Shown here: in pieces, positions 1 to 11,968 of the stretch
Layout: each line of letters starts with the position of its first letter
Numbering within the stretch: the first letter of the stretch is position 1
NCBI RefSeq assembly: GCF_014898055.3
Contig: NW_023601212.1
Coordinates: 55,664,329-55,728,328, forward strand
Reading direction: 5' to 3'
DNA: 64,000 nt
Source of the DNA: Talpa occidentalis
Taxonomy: Eukaryota; Chordata; Mammalia; Eulipotyphla; Talpidae
Made by a program: the position numbers and the translations under genes
The notes under the pieces: generated by a model
The model's input: the letters and a program-made list of their open reading frames with translations, nothing else
What the model was told of the DNA's origin: nothing
The model's database searches: none

Positions 1-888
1 AGTATCATTCTCAATGGTGAAAAGCTGAAAGCAATTCCATTAAGATCTGGAACAAGACAAGGATGTCCACTCTCACTACTGCTTTTCAATATAATACTGG
101 AAGTCCTAGCCAGAGCAATAAGACAAGAGAAAGACATCCAAGGAATCCAAATAGGAAAAGAAGAAGTCAAACTATCACTATTTGCAGATGATATGATAAA
201 ATACATAGAGAACCCCAAAATCTCCACAGAAAAACTAATTCAACTCATCAATCAATTCAGTAAAGTGGCAGGATACAAAATCAACACGCAAAAGTCAGTA
301 GCCCTCCTATACACAAACAACAAATCTGAAGAAGAAGAAATCAAAAAAACCATCCCTTTTATTATCGAAACAAAAAAAATCAAATATTTGGGAATAAATC
401 TAACAAAAGAGGTAAAGGACCTATACAAAGAAAACTATAAAACACTGTTAAAAGAAATAGAAGAAGACACAAAGAAATGGAAAGACATCCCCTGCTCATG
501 GATTGGAAGAATAAACATTATTAAAATGGCCATCCTACCAAAAGCAATATACAGATTCAATGCTATTCCAATCAAAATTTCAATGTCATTCTTCAAAGAA
601 ATAGAACAATTATTGATGAAATTCATATGGAATCACCAAAAACCCCGAATAGCCAAAGCTCTACTGAAAAAAAAAAAAGAAGGAAATGGAGGCATCACAC
701 TCCCAGACTTCAAACTAAACTACAAAGCCATAATCATCAAAACTGCATGGTATTGGAACAAGAACAGACATACAGACCAATGGAATCGAATAGAAAATCC
801 AGAAATAAACCCAAAGATTTATGGTCAACTAATCTTTGACAAAGGAGCAAAGACTATGCATTGGAGCAAAGAAAGTTTGTTCAATTAA
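1..888 (+). pseudogene. L1 ORF2 reverse-transcriptase fragment, cut at both ends
   Basis: Frame 1 is open from the first base to a TAA at 886-888, about 295 residues. The translation is L1 ORF2p: it has the [13 protein letters not shown] segment (about residues 17-25), the catalytic LFADDM motif of reverse transcriptase (FADDM at 181-195), and the later [16 protein letters not shown] and [14 protein letters not shown] segments. ORF2p normally supplies endonuclease and reverse transcriptase for target-primed insertion. The upstream endonuclease lies outside the window. Past about 885 the sequence stops resembling L1: the Cys-rich C-terminus, 3'UTR and A-tail are absent, and the TAA arises at the junction. 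The frame is undamaged, so this copy is fairly young, but it is not a functional gene. Confidence 0.93.
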
Positions 889-1164
889 ATGCTATATAAA
901 CACAGTAACCCAGATAATAACAACAATATGGAACATGAACAAGCTCAATTAATCACTCTAGCTCAGGGACAGAGCAAAAGTCACCACTCTTCTAAGTGTA
1001 TTCATTTCATTCATTGATTTTTCAAACATTGACTCAGCCCCTACTGTGGTAGGGCTGATACAGAAAGGAATAGGATATAAAGTTTATCCTCAAAATGTTA
1101 TAGTCACCTAAAGCATCAGCAACAAAGTAAAAAAATAAATAAAGGGGAACTATTTTACACTAAA
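889..1164. other. unassigned spacer, possible old repeat scrap
   Basis: No gene is seen. The stretch near 990-1090 (repeated TTCATT, then 'cccctactgtgg') weakly resembles the tails of MIR/L2-type repeats, but it is too decayed to assign. Confidence 0.3.
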
Positions 1165-2288
1165 AAAAAAAGTTTCTGCAAAAGAAACAGCCCACAAAGT
1201 GAAACAACATCACACAGAAAATGTATTTGCAGTCATTTATCTGATAAGGGGTTAATGTTCAAAAATATATAAATAACTAATACAACTCAAAGTTGAAAAA
1301 TGGATGAAAGACCTGAATAGACAATTTTTCCAAAGGAGATATTTAAAAGACCAACAGGTGCATAAAAAGATGCTCAACATCACTAGTCATTAGGAGAATG
1401 CAAATTAAAATCAAAATGAGATAGAACTCATGAGAATGACCGTAATCAAAAAGACCAGAGATAAGAAATGTTGGCAAAGAGAAGTATAAAAGGGAAATGC
1501 GGTGCGCTATTGGTGGGAATGTAATTGATGCAGCCACAGTGGGAGACAAATTGGAGGATCCTCAAAAAATTAAAAATAGAACTACCATTAATTCTATTTT
1601 TCGGAATATATCCAAAGGAAATGAAGCACTAACTCAAAAATACATTTTCACCCCCCATGTTGAAAGTTGTGTTATTTGTAAAAGCCAAGATATGAAATGA
1701 GGAAGTTGTGACTTAGACACACACACACACAGAGACAGAAAGTGGAATATTATTCAGCCACAAAAAGAGGAAATCCTACTATTTGTGTCAACATGGAGGG
1801 GTCCTAGAGACATTATGCTAAGTGAAATAAGTCAGACAGAGAAAGTCAAATGTTATATAATCTTGTATGTGGAATCTAAAAAAAAAAAGAAAAACACCAA
1901 ACTCCTAACAAAGAGATTAGATTTCTGTTAACAAAGTGGTTACCAGAAGTGGAAGGTGAAGTGGGAAGGGGAATTAAAGGAAGATGGTCAAAAGTTACAA
2001 ACTTTCAGTTATAAGACAAAGAACTGCTGGGGTGTAGTGTACAATATGATGATGATAACTGACACTTCTATATGATATGTAAGAAAGTTGAGAGGGTAAT
2101 TTCTAAGAGTTCTAATCACAAAATTTTCTCTTTTCTTTCTTTTTATTGTATCTACACGAGAAGAAGGATATTAGCTGAACCTATAGGAATCATTTCACAA
2201 CATATGTAAATCAAGCTGTCATGCTGTGGACCTTCAACTTACACAGTGATGTATCATAATTATTTCTCAATAAAACAGAAAAAAATTA
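1165..2288 (+). mobile_element. L1M-type LINE-1, 3' part (ORF2 C-terminus plus 3'UTR)
   Basis: The sequence follows the well-known 3' portion of old mammalian L1s in order: 'tctgataaggggttaatg' (about 1240), 'gatgctcaacatcactagtc' (about 1370), 'ggtgggaatgtaattgatgc', 'atggaatattattcagccac'-like at 1745, 'gtgaaataagtcagacag' (about 1820), then an AT-rich 3'UTR ending 'caataaaacagaaaaaaa'. It is 5'-truncated and no long frame survives. The open stretch at 1497-1700 is only a remnant of ORF2. Confidence 0.88.
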
Positions 2289-3355
2289 TAATTTAGTGGC
2301 AGCTGGCCAACTTCTGTACATGAGCTCATAAGTGAAGTAAATTTTGCCACTCTGTCAAAAATGTGTCATTAAAAAAACTCTCTTGCTTTTCATATTATCA
2401 GTATTAGGAATCTTGAGCTGGCCATGATGCATCCTAGTTCCCCCAAGTTCTGTGTCTCCTCGCTTTTAAACCCATGTGCCTTTTGTGAATCTGCTTTAGG
2501 TTCAGCCTCTGATCCTGCCTCTTAGGATAATGAGTCCTGGAAGTTTACTCTGTTTGGGAGGCACTGAATGAATCCCTCCTTTACTTTATCCAAGTTTATC
2601 TCACACCCACATTAAGGGGCTCCTTTAGTAAACAATCTCCATGTGGGAACTCATTAATTTTCCTTCAAAGCTTGCTCTCCCCACTGCACTTCTCATGCCT
2701 TTGAATGGTACCTCCTCACCCCATTGTTCAAGCCAATGGGATGCTGCTTCCCTCCTGCTCTCTACTGCTCACAGCATCTCCGGGGACGTGGAGTGCCAGT
2801 GGTTCATCAGCTGCAATTATGTTCAGGAACCTACAAAATCAACTCTTTAACCTCTGACCCTAACTTACTCTTTTAGCCCACCTGGGATGAGTCCAGATAG
2901 CTCTCCATTCCAGCCACTGCCCCATTATTCCCTTTCTTTTTAGGCTCCCTGCACAAGACAACCCCCTCTCTTCTTCAATAGACATTCCACCTCTTTCCTT
3001 TGGCCAACAAACACAAATTTCCATTCATATAAACTCATGCAAGCGGTTACTTTGGAGAAGTAGGACTTAGCAGCTGGGAAAAGAGACGGGGAAGAGGGAA
3101 GAGGAAGAGGGAAAAGTTTCACTGATATTCAGACGCTGAACTAGTATTTGGTGATTGGATGAATGAATCCATACTATGCACTTTCCAGTGAATTTCATTC
3201 CCCTTCTCCCTTCTATGGAAGTGGTCCGGTGTCTGAATTTGTATTCTTCTTCATCACTTAAATTGATTCTGCCAAGTGCCGTTAAATAATTTTTGTGAGA
3301 CAGTGACCTTCATAGAGGACGCTAGGAGTCAACATGATCCAGCTCTACTTAAGAC
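2289..3355. other. no recognised feature
   Basis: About 1.1 kb in which I see no gene, RNA or repeat I can name. Short open frames here have no recognisable protein similarity. Confidence 0.5.
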
Positions 3356-3691
3356 AGAACAATCTGGGGCCTCCCCGGTGGCGCAGCAGTTGAGCGCTGG
3401 GTTGTGAAGCTGCCTGCGGCCTCTGCGGCACCGGTTCGATCCCCGGCTGCTCCCCGGCCACCAGAGGAGGGTCCCACATGGCGCGCAGACCTCTCCTGCC
3501 GCCTGCTGCTTCCCTCCGCAGTGTACTTCGGTCCCTCTGCCTGCTCTGCTCCCTGCTCTGGCTCTAGTGAATTCTCTCACCCTCCCGTGCTTCTGACTGT
3601 ACCCAGTGCATGTATAAACAAAACACACAAATAAATAAATAAATAAATAAAGCATGCCTCTATTAAAAAAAAAAAAAAAAAAGAACAATCT
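3356..3691 (+). mobile_element. tRNA-derived SINE, subfamily A, with 10-bp TSD
   Basis: The body starts at about 3366 with the tRNA-like head (box A region 'tggcgcagcagttgag', box B 'ggttcgatcccc' at about 3432) and carries the A-type 3' signature 'cttctgactgtacccagtg'. Perfect target-site duplication 'agaacaatct' lies at 3356-3365 and 3682-3691. After the (AATA)n tail come 13 non-SINE bases (3652-3664) and then an A run, suggesting a short 3' readthrough. The usual TCTTT terminator is absent. Confidence 0.92.
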
Positions 3692-3852
3692 GCATTGTTT
3701 GCTTCTTTTCTGTCAACTGATACAAGCTTGCAGTATTCTCACCCAATCATCCAAGAAAACTAAGTTGAGAATGGACTCCATGCCAACTAGTGTGCTACAG
3801 TCCAGTGTACAAGTGCAAACAAGACGTGGCACAATCTCAGTTCTTTTTTTTT

Positions 3853-3990
3853 TTTTAACTGAGATAACATTGTTTTGCAGCATGGTGTATTATTTACAGG
3901 TATAGGACCACCCCTGTCAGGTGTTGTGGCCACATCACAACCACCACCAGGACACCCATAGTCCTCACCATAGTCCACCAGCCCTTAAAA
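3853..3990 (-). mobile_element. short L1 3'-end fragment, antisense
   Basis: On the minus strand this reads 'ggtgaggactatgggtgtcc...aacaatgttatc' and then an A-run (T run at 3845-3857). It resembles the 3'UTR segments at 17047-17201 and 23698-23930. Assignment rests on similarity within the window and an A-tail-like end. Confidence 0.5.
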
Positions 3991-4424
3991 AAATGTGCAA
4001 TTCACAAAGCAGTGAAATAAGGCTAGAAACTTCCAAACATACAAAGACTGAGAAGCTAGTACCATAAACTGCCACATGTCCATTGCCCAGCTTAATAGTC
4101 AGCCATTCTTATTTCGTCGACCTCCTGCCCCCACTTTCCTTTCATCAGTATTTAAAAATAAATCCCAGGTATAATTTCAGATTTCTCTTTGCAGCTCCAA
4201 TAGATGAAACATGTTCTAGCCAGTTTTAAACAGGGCAGGGAAGCTTCCAGGAGGCTGTGGTATCAAAACAGAGGCCTAAAGAAACAGTAGGATTAGTGGC
4301 AGGGTAAAAGAGTGGGGGAAGGAGGGAAGAGGAAGAGAGAATCGTTTCAGAGCAAAGGAAAACTGTACGCAGAGGTCAAAGGGGAGAGGGATATGTGTTG
4401 AGCACCTTGTCACACACCTGTGGT
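3991..4424. other. no clear feature
   Basis: About 430 bp without a gene. The part at 4080-4170 faintly resembles an old antisense L1 3' end but is too decayed to call. Confidence 0.35.
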
Positions 4425-4550
4425 CCATGGACCAGCAGAACTGGCATCCCCTGCCATGAGATAGCGCCTGGCACCTGACCTCAGGGTAGTGAACCAGAAC
4501 CTGGATCTTGTCAGAATCCCCCAGTGATCTGCTTGCACAATCATGTCTAA
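4425..4550. mobile_element. MER5A-like hAT (Charlie-derived) DNA transposon fragment
   Basis: 'ggtccatggaccagcagaac' followed by 'tggcatcccctg' and 'cagaatcccccagtgatc' follows the MER5A consensus as I remember it. Old and incomplete. The non-autonomous element codes for nothing. Confidence 0.6.
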
Positions 4551-6659
4551 GATGAGGGGGCTGCCTGAGGTTGGGGCAGCGGAAGGAAGTAGTCCGAGTA
4601 AGGGGTAAGGTTAGGAAGTCCCACTTGGCTGAGAGAAATGCTCCTGCTTTACAGCGATACCAGAGCGCTGCCAGCAGATGTGAGCAGGGGGCGATGCCTT
4701 CAGATTTGCCTGCTGGAGGCAGCTCTGCTGCACTGGGGAGAGTGGATTGAGGTGGGGTGGGGTGGGGGTGGGGGGGGAGGGAAGATAGGAGCCTGGAAAA
4801 CTGGTTAAGCTTTATTCCTTTACAAGCTGCAGGGTGCAGAGGGCTGGGAAGGTTTGGCCTCTGGAAGACAAAGGCCTGGCCTGTGTTGTATTTTCACTGT
4901 ATCATTCAACCCTGACTTTGCCTGGAGACACAGTTATGTGACTTTCCTGAGTGTTTCTTTCCTGAGCATGGCCCTTTTGTTATATGGGATCTTTTATCCA
5001 CGAAGAATGAATGTCTAGAAATAGAAGCTGATTTTGATATAGTCATTGTTTAAAGTGGAATTCAAAATGCTGTCACCACCTCAGTATGCACCCTCACTCC
5101 CCCAGCCCTCAGGCCCCTTGCCCTCCAAATAATTGCACGGACACAAAGAGATCAGAATTGGGGCTATGGGCTCAGCTTATAGAGAATTCAATTCGGCGTT
5201 CCATCTACCTGGAAACTTTGCTGAGAGCTAGTTTCACCTGTCAGCCTGCCATGCACAGTCCCACCTGCCTGCCTGCGTTCAGGCCTGTCCCTTACCTGGA
5301 TTGCAGCTGACCTTACTCTATTTATTCCTCCTTGTTAACATGCACTGATGATGCTTTCAACATTGTGCTCTGGGGGCCGAGGATGAGCGAGAAATAGACC
5401 CTCTCCTCCCCTCATTTTACCAAAGCCCTTCCTGTTCTTTGAGCTAGCTCATGTCACCCCTCCATGGCACCTATTGTTCCATGTCACAAATTCGGAACTC
5501 AGATGATGGCTGCTGAAACTGTAAGGGAGTTGAGAGTGACTGATGGGGATATGTCGCCACAGGAGAACAGTCAGCAGGCCCTAACATGGGCAGGTCCCTT
5601 GCCAGGGGTCCTCTGCTGAGTAAGGACAGAGGGGCAAGTCAGGGATGACCTGAAGGAGTCATTTGGCTGACGTCGAAGGAACAAGGCGCCACAGGGTGCC
5701 CTAGATCCACCTTCCATTCTCTCCTACACCTCCATGTATGGCCACAAGGGGTCAGTGTCCTTTCACGCTTGGGTAGGCACTGCTGGGCTGGGAGGCCAGG
5801 AACCAGCAGCTCAGCCTGCAGACTTTCAGCAGAGTTCCAGCTAGTTGTGAAAAAGCCTCCTGGAATCTGGGAGCAACGTGGTCCATGAGACCGGAGGGGC
5901 TGGTGCATGGTTGGAGTGAGGAAGAGCTGATTATTCCCACTGAGAGCTGCCTGGGGTTGCTGCCCAGGTGCCCTGCACACCTTGCACTCTCCTGTGTAAA
6001 CAGAGACTGCTCATTTGTGCCAATGTGGAGTGAGCAGGAAGAGCTGCTGGAACAGGGAAGAAATGTGAATTGTGCAGGTGTAGGAAGAGGTGGTATCATG
6101 CCCCCAGGAGCATCTGGGGCTTCCAGACAGCAGCAGACCATCTCTGTGGGTCCCGCTTTAAATGACTACAGGAGACTCAGTCTCAGGTAGTGCTGGTGGG
6201 AGGGGCCTCAGGACAGGGGGCTCTTTGGATGCCAGGAAGGAGGCACATACTGACTCTGACAGGCAGAGGTTTGCTAGGGGAGAGCCCTTAAAAAGCTAAC
6301 TCAGGCATGCTGGTCTTCTTGGCTCCTATGCGCTTCTGCTGCCCAGAAAGATGAGGGGTTTCTCAGCCTCAATTTGCTGGTGGCTCTAGGCCTAAGGGAT
6401 GAAGGCTGGGAGGGGGGCTTCAGAGGAGGAGTGGGCTTGGGGCCCAAGGGCACTAGGAGGACCAGAATGAGGGCTGGCTTCAGTTCAGTCCTGGCCCCCA
6501 AACCTGGGTCCAGTCCCAGATCTAGGCTTTGAGGGGCCTGAAATATATACAATGTGGAAATCTCTTTAAGACAAACAATATAAAAATACAAACACAAAAT
6601 TGGGCATAGAAGTAAACATGTGGAGTGAGAAAATAGATCACACCAAACTACAAATTATT
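4551..6659. other. 2.1 kb without recognised gene or repeat
   Basis: GC-richer than most of the window. Overlapping open frames on both strands at 5639-6190 have no domain, codon pattern or family resemblance I recognise, and look like chance frames. The G-rich tract at 4752-4781 is listed separately. Confidence 0.45.
4752..4781 (+). other. G-rich tract, potential G-quadruplex
   Basis: At least four runs of four or more G separated by one or two bases occur within 30 bp, enough for a canonical intramolecular G-quadruplex. No gene or promoter is visible next to it. Confidence 0.6.
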
Positions 6660-6955
6660 TAAAACTGACAAGCAGGTGCCTCCCTGGTGGCGCAAGGGGT
6701 TAAGACGCAGCACTATGAAGCTATCGGCAGCCACTGCAGCACGAGTTCGATCCCCAGTCAGGGAGCTGACCCCCTGGCGCAGCAGACCTCTCCTGACTCG
6801 CCTGCTGCTCCTGTCAGCAGTGTATTTCAGTCAATCCGCCTGTTCTGTTCCCCACTCTGTCTCTGGTGAATCCTCTCACTCTCCCCCCACACCTCTGGCC
6901 TGTACCCCAGTTCTTGTATGAATAAATAAATCTTTAAAAAAAATAAAACTGACAA
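6660..6955 (+). mobile_element. tRNA-derived SINE, subfamily B, with 12-bp TSD
   Basis: Complete copy: head 'cctccctggtggcgcaag', box B 'agttcgatcccc', body ending 'ctggcctgtaccccagttc', tail 'aataaataaatctttaaa'. Perfect duplication 'taaaactgacaa' at 6660-6671 and 6944-6955. The head TCCCTGG and the later CAGGGA keep tRNA acceptor-stem complementarity. Confidence 0.93.
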
Positions 6956-7613
6956 ACACCCCACTTATGACAAAATGTAGGAAAATAACATTTTTATTAA
7001 CTACCTGACAGAGCTCTAGAAAAATTTCCTGGGTGTTTTGGCTGCATACTCTTTAATGACCACTTCATATGCCAACACTTTTGTAAAATCATTTTATGTA
7101 GGAAGAATAGAAAGATTAATTCAGTCTTTCCTCTAGTGGTTGATCAAAATTTTGTATAATATGGCCACAGTTTTATGTTTACAAACTCAGAAATTCGATA
7201 CATTCTGTTAATGAAAAAAATGTATGTTATGCTTATAATTGCATATGCTGCATTATCAAGTGTATTCCTGACAAGAGAGAGCCTCTTGGCAGAAGAGAAC
7301 TTTGGCAAGACATCAGTGAAAGCAGAACTCTGCCTTTTACATTTAAGATGAGCAAGAGAATTTTCCACAAATTAGTTTCTGACTATATTTTGAACCTTGT
7401 TTCTCTTATATGTCTCACCACTGCCAGTGCCACAGGTCATACTTATTTTGCAGTATAACCTTTGGGCATGAAGGACTTCAGGGAAGAAATGGACCAGGGA
7501 TCTTGGGAAGAGAGAAGAGTACAGTAGTCAGAAGGGGTATTCCTAGGAGCTACTCCTACACCCAGAAAAGGGTGGTAGGAAATTTTTAACTATGCTAAGA
7601 AGTGACTGCATAG
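6956..7613. other. no recognised feature
   Basis: About 660 bp of AT-rich DNA. No gene or nameable repeat is seen. Confidence 0.45.
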
Positions 7614-7884
7614 TTTTTTTAAAATTTTATTTTTATTTATTTATACATGCAAGAACTGGAGTACAGGCCAAAAGTACAGGAGGTGAGAGGATTCACAAGA
7701 GAGAGAGTGGGGAGCAGAACAGGTAGATCTACTGAAATAAACTGCTGAGGGGAGCAGCGGGCAAGACAGGAGAGGTCTGCTGTGCCATGTGGGTAGCTCC
7801 CTGGCCGGGGATTGAACTCATGCTGCAGTGACCAGTGATAGTTTGATAGTGCTGAGACAACCTCTGCGCCACCAGGGAGGCCCC
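7614..7884 (-). mobile_element. tRNA-derived SINE, subfamily B, antisense
   Basis: Reads as the complement of the SINE: T-rich tail (7614-7650), 'gaactggagtacaggcca', 'tgctgaggggagcagcgg', ending 'accagggaggcccc' at 7884. I could not find a convincing target-site duplication, so it is probably an older copy. Confidence 0.9.
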
Positions 7885-10800
7885 ACAATTGACAGCCTAT
7901 TGCACATAGAAAAGTCCTCACAACTCAGTTTCTCCTTAACCATATACTAAAATTAGCCAAGCCATTCCAAACCACTCCCCAGCATGAAAGGAAGGGATGT
8001 CAAGTGAGAAAAGATTGTATGTAGACTTACTTATAGTTAGTACATCCCACTTTTCCAAATTTTCTAAATTTTCAGCACTTGGTAGGGCATTCTAGGAACT
8101 TGGAAAGGGTCCTTGCAAGTGAGGGGTTATGGCACTGCAGCTTCATTAGCTTCATGTAAAGTTCACACATGCCTGGACCCATTTCTCCTGCTCCTTCCTC
8201 CCTCCTCTCTCTTCCCTCCTCCCTCCTCGAGAATTGGCTTGTCTTCACCGCTTTTCATGGCCCAACTTGTGTTGCTTCTGGTAGGGGAAATTCTCCCCCT
8301 TCTCTATGGAAGGCAGAGTAGTTCTTTGTCCCCAGCCTCCTTAGGATCTTGCCATTCCTTCAAGCAAAACTATAACCCTTCTAAACTTTCCACCTACTTG
8401 ATAGCTTGCGGTGCTGAAATGGGGGAACAAAACAGATTCTTCTAGCACTCTTTACTTTCTTTTTACTGGGGTATCCCAGAGAGACAGAGGCATACCTGGT
8501 GCATCTTTCAATGTGCCCAGAAAGCAGAATGAATGACCACATTTCAAATATTTGGGTTCTCCTGGAGTTGGGGTTGAAGTTCTGGGTTGACAAGCTTCAG
8601 AAGTCAGGCAAAGCCCCACTGCAACCTAGTGTTTTTAAGCAGAAATTTCTCCCAGGCAGTTTTTTTGAATTAATGTCTCTTTCCAAAGCTTGAATCCTGA
8701 GAAAAATCAATGGGGAAAATAGGGAAGGAGTGTAATTTTCTTCTGAGGATCAAAGCTCAGCAATCGACATAGACGTGACTGGTTTGAAGGATTCCACTGA
8801 TGATGTCAAGTGAAATCAAGAGTACAAAGTGCTGACAACTCTGAGTTGAAAGTTAAGGTTGACATTTTTGGAAACAGACAATAACACATAGGAGAGACAT
8901 GGCCACCATATGATCAACCTTGTTTATAGGTGTTACAGTATTACGTATATTTGTGGGCCTGTCTAGGGCTGACTTACTTTTGCAAATAAAATATTAATAG
9001 GTTTATATATTTAGTATACTTTTTTCAAGTCCCATGAGTGGTGTTCTAAGAAATAACAAGTTTTGAAAGCAAAAGTAAGTCCCTCAGTTGGCAATTTCAA
9101 CACATGGTTCTGTGTAGTGCTGTTGGTTTTGCTAGAAACTCTGAACTTTACGTCATTCAAATACTGCCCAACAGCCTTTGCTGGTGTTTTCCAGTGTTTG
9201 AATATTCTCTACAGGCAACAGTTCTTTGTAAATTCCACTGAACTTAATATTTTTTATTCATTAAACACAGATTTTAAGATATACACAATAACGAGTACAG
9301 AATATGAAAGATGTTGGAAGTGTTTCTTAAAAATAACTTAGGACTGGGGGAATGTCTGAGACTTTCCAAAATGTTTGAATTCTTTCTTGTTCCTAAATCT
9401 TGAAGATAAATATCCATCAAGAATTTGGGAAAAACTACTCCAGCTGCAGTGAAGATCCAATTTTGAGTTAGGGGATTGGGCATGATGGGGGTCATGCCCC
9501 AAAGTGCCAAGATATGACACTTTGAGATGGACTCTTTTGAATTAAAGTTACTTGAGAGACAGCTGGTGCAAAAGGACTCAGTGACCCTCCTCTATCCCTG
9601 TGAAAGCATGAAACAAATCTCCAATGTGAAAAGAGCCCTTCCTTTACCAGGAGGTAGAAAGACCTCCTTATGACCAGGGACACGGTGCTTAGGACCAAGC
9701 AGGCTGTGTGAAACTTCTACTTCTCAATTAGAGAAGTACCCAAGCCCAAGTTTCTTTGTCTTATCAATTCTTCAAGAATTTATTTTTTCCCTGATAAGAA
9801 AATATTGAAACTCTGCTTTGGTCACTTTTCTGAGTCTCTTATCTCATGGCCCCTTTTTCTGCCTGATGTCAATTTAATTCTGAGATCAGCCAATTTTTCC
9901 CTCCCCTACAAGTGAATAAATTTTATGGGGGTAAGATACTGGTTAGGGTAGTTGCCAGGCTAATATCTTTGTCTCTGATAGAAACTTCACCCCCCAGGGG
10001 TAACATTCTTTGTGGTTGAGTCAGCGGGCTGCAGGGAATTAAGGAGCATTGGTTGAGCACTCATTACAGATGGTCACACAGCTGGTTTCCTTACCAGGAC
10101 CCCTCAGGTTTTCTGCTGCCCCACCTCTGCAGACAAGAGAGCTCACAGTCTCCCCTTGGAAAAGAGTTCTGCCCAGGTTAATGTTGTGGGACGCAATAGA
10201 GAGCCTCTAACCTCTCCAGTGGAAAGAGCTCTGGGTCTGATTCCAAAACCCAGATTTGAGTCCCACATCTATCAGTTATGAGCCTGATCACACTGGCCTC
10301 TAACTGGTCTGTCACATGAGTATTTCACCAGGCTGTGAGGTCTGGGCGGGCACTGAAAAAATTAATCATTTTAAAAAAAGAAAAAGATCAGCTAATAAAT
10401 GAGCAGCTGGAAAGGCTCTTGGGAAGAGGCCTCTAGTTCTCACAAAAGAAAAATGAGAGATCTGGGTTAGGCAAGATGGATTGAAATCTGTTTCTTTCTC
10501 CACCCTCCCCAAATGTCATTTAAGAAATTATATTAAGAAATACAAAAATGTAAACTCCCAAGGACAAAGATAAGAGATGTAAACAAGCATTAAGAAGATG
10601 AGGGTGGAGCCTGCTTGTCAGGGACTAGGAGGTTGTGCAGGCCCCGGTTTCCTTAGAAGGTAGGGGAGGAGATGGGACAGTGGCCACCCACTTCTGCTTC
10701 CCTTCCCTCACTCTTGTAGGAGACAGGAAGCCCATTATTTGGAGAAAGGGATCCAAATCCCAGGTCACTACAGATGGGAGAAGGGTGTACCCTGAAGTCA

Positions 10801-11726
10801 AGGCAGTGGTCCCAGCCTGCATCCTGAGTCCCTAGGAGCCTCTTCCACATGGCCTAGCTGCTACCTTCAGGTGGGAGACTGGAAGATTCTTCTTTCTGGA
10901 AAAATTGGCCAGCCCAAGTGAAAAGACCTAAAGCTACCAAAATGTGGGTCCTCCCAAGAAAATGAGTGAGGCTCAGCCTGGTCACCCTGGAGGCCCCATG
11001 CTTGGAGAGGCCTGTCCCCAGGTTCGGAGAGGTCCCCCACTCAACTAGCCACAAACAACCTAGGGTCACATGAGTGGGAGGAAATCACTAGTATGCAAGT
11101 CCAAACTTTGCCTTATATTCAGGTTTTAGGGAAAATGCTTAGAAAACACATTATTTAGAACAACCTCTGCTTTCCATAAGAGAGCAAGTAGAGTCATTCT
11201 GATTAGCTAGGAGTTTGCAATGAGTTTTGAAAAATCATGCTTTTTATGAATAAAGGCTGGCACTAAGTTCGATTTGTTATTATTACTTACATAGCTGTAG
11301 ATTTCTGATTAATGTGATTAGCTAAGTAAGATACAAACCTGGTAGCTAATTTAAGATATAGGGGTTAAAAACATTTTAACCCATTTTATTAAAACAAGTT
11401 TTATTAAAAACAAGTTTTAATGAGAAAGAAGTTTCTTTGTATTCCTTGGGTGTCAGGGGTTTTTAAGAACAGAAAATATAGTGTATAGAAAAATGTAATT
11501 TGATTTGGGATTTTAAATTTTATACCAGGAAAGCATTTTATTTATTTATTTTAGCAAAGCATTTTATTGAAGGGAAAAAATCCCTGGATTTTTTTTCCTG
11601 AATAAGGCAGCTTATGTATAGTTTAAATTATATTTTGTTTCTAAAGGGAGGCTTATTTATACATTTTTTGACTTATGTCTTTTTATCTATTTCAGCTAAC
11701 TCCCAATGTTAAAGACGCAGATCAAA
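7885..11726. other. 3.8 kb with no gene; one weak MIR
   Basis: No exon-like or recognisable protein sequence. 8186-8229 is a polypyrimidine (CTCC-rich) tract. 10200-10350 loosely follows a sense MIR. 11510-11570 is T-rich. The overlapping frames at 10625-10850 on both strands are chance frames in one GC-rich patch. Confidence 0.45.
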
Positions 11727-11968
11727 GGGTCTCCCTGGTGGCCTGGGAATTAAGTCTCAGCACTAAAACCAAGAAAGCTCACCACAGCGAGCTAACCCAT
11801 ATGGCACAGCAGACCCCCCTGTATTGACCGCTGCTCCCCTCAGCAGTGTATTTCAGTCAATCTGCCTCTTCTGCTCCTCACTCTGTCTCTGGTGAATCCT
11901 CTCACCCTCTGCACCTCTGGCCTGCACCCAGGTTCTTCTACGCAAAAATAATTTTTTTTTTAAAAAAG
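11727..11968 (+). mobile_element. tRNA-derived SINE, subfamily B, box B deleted
   Basis: Head 'gggtctccctggtggcc' and a B-type body ('cagcagtgtatttcagtcaa', 'ctctgtctctggtgaatcc') are clear. The segment that should hold box B (GGTTCGATCC) is missing between about 11795 and 11800, so the internal Pol III promoter is broken. No clear TSD. Confidence 0.88.

Noticed and set aside
8113..8445. 110-codon frame with a hydrophobic stretch
   Set aside because: The hydrophobicity comes from a CTCC-rich tract. No family resemblance or splice context supports an exon.
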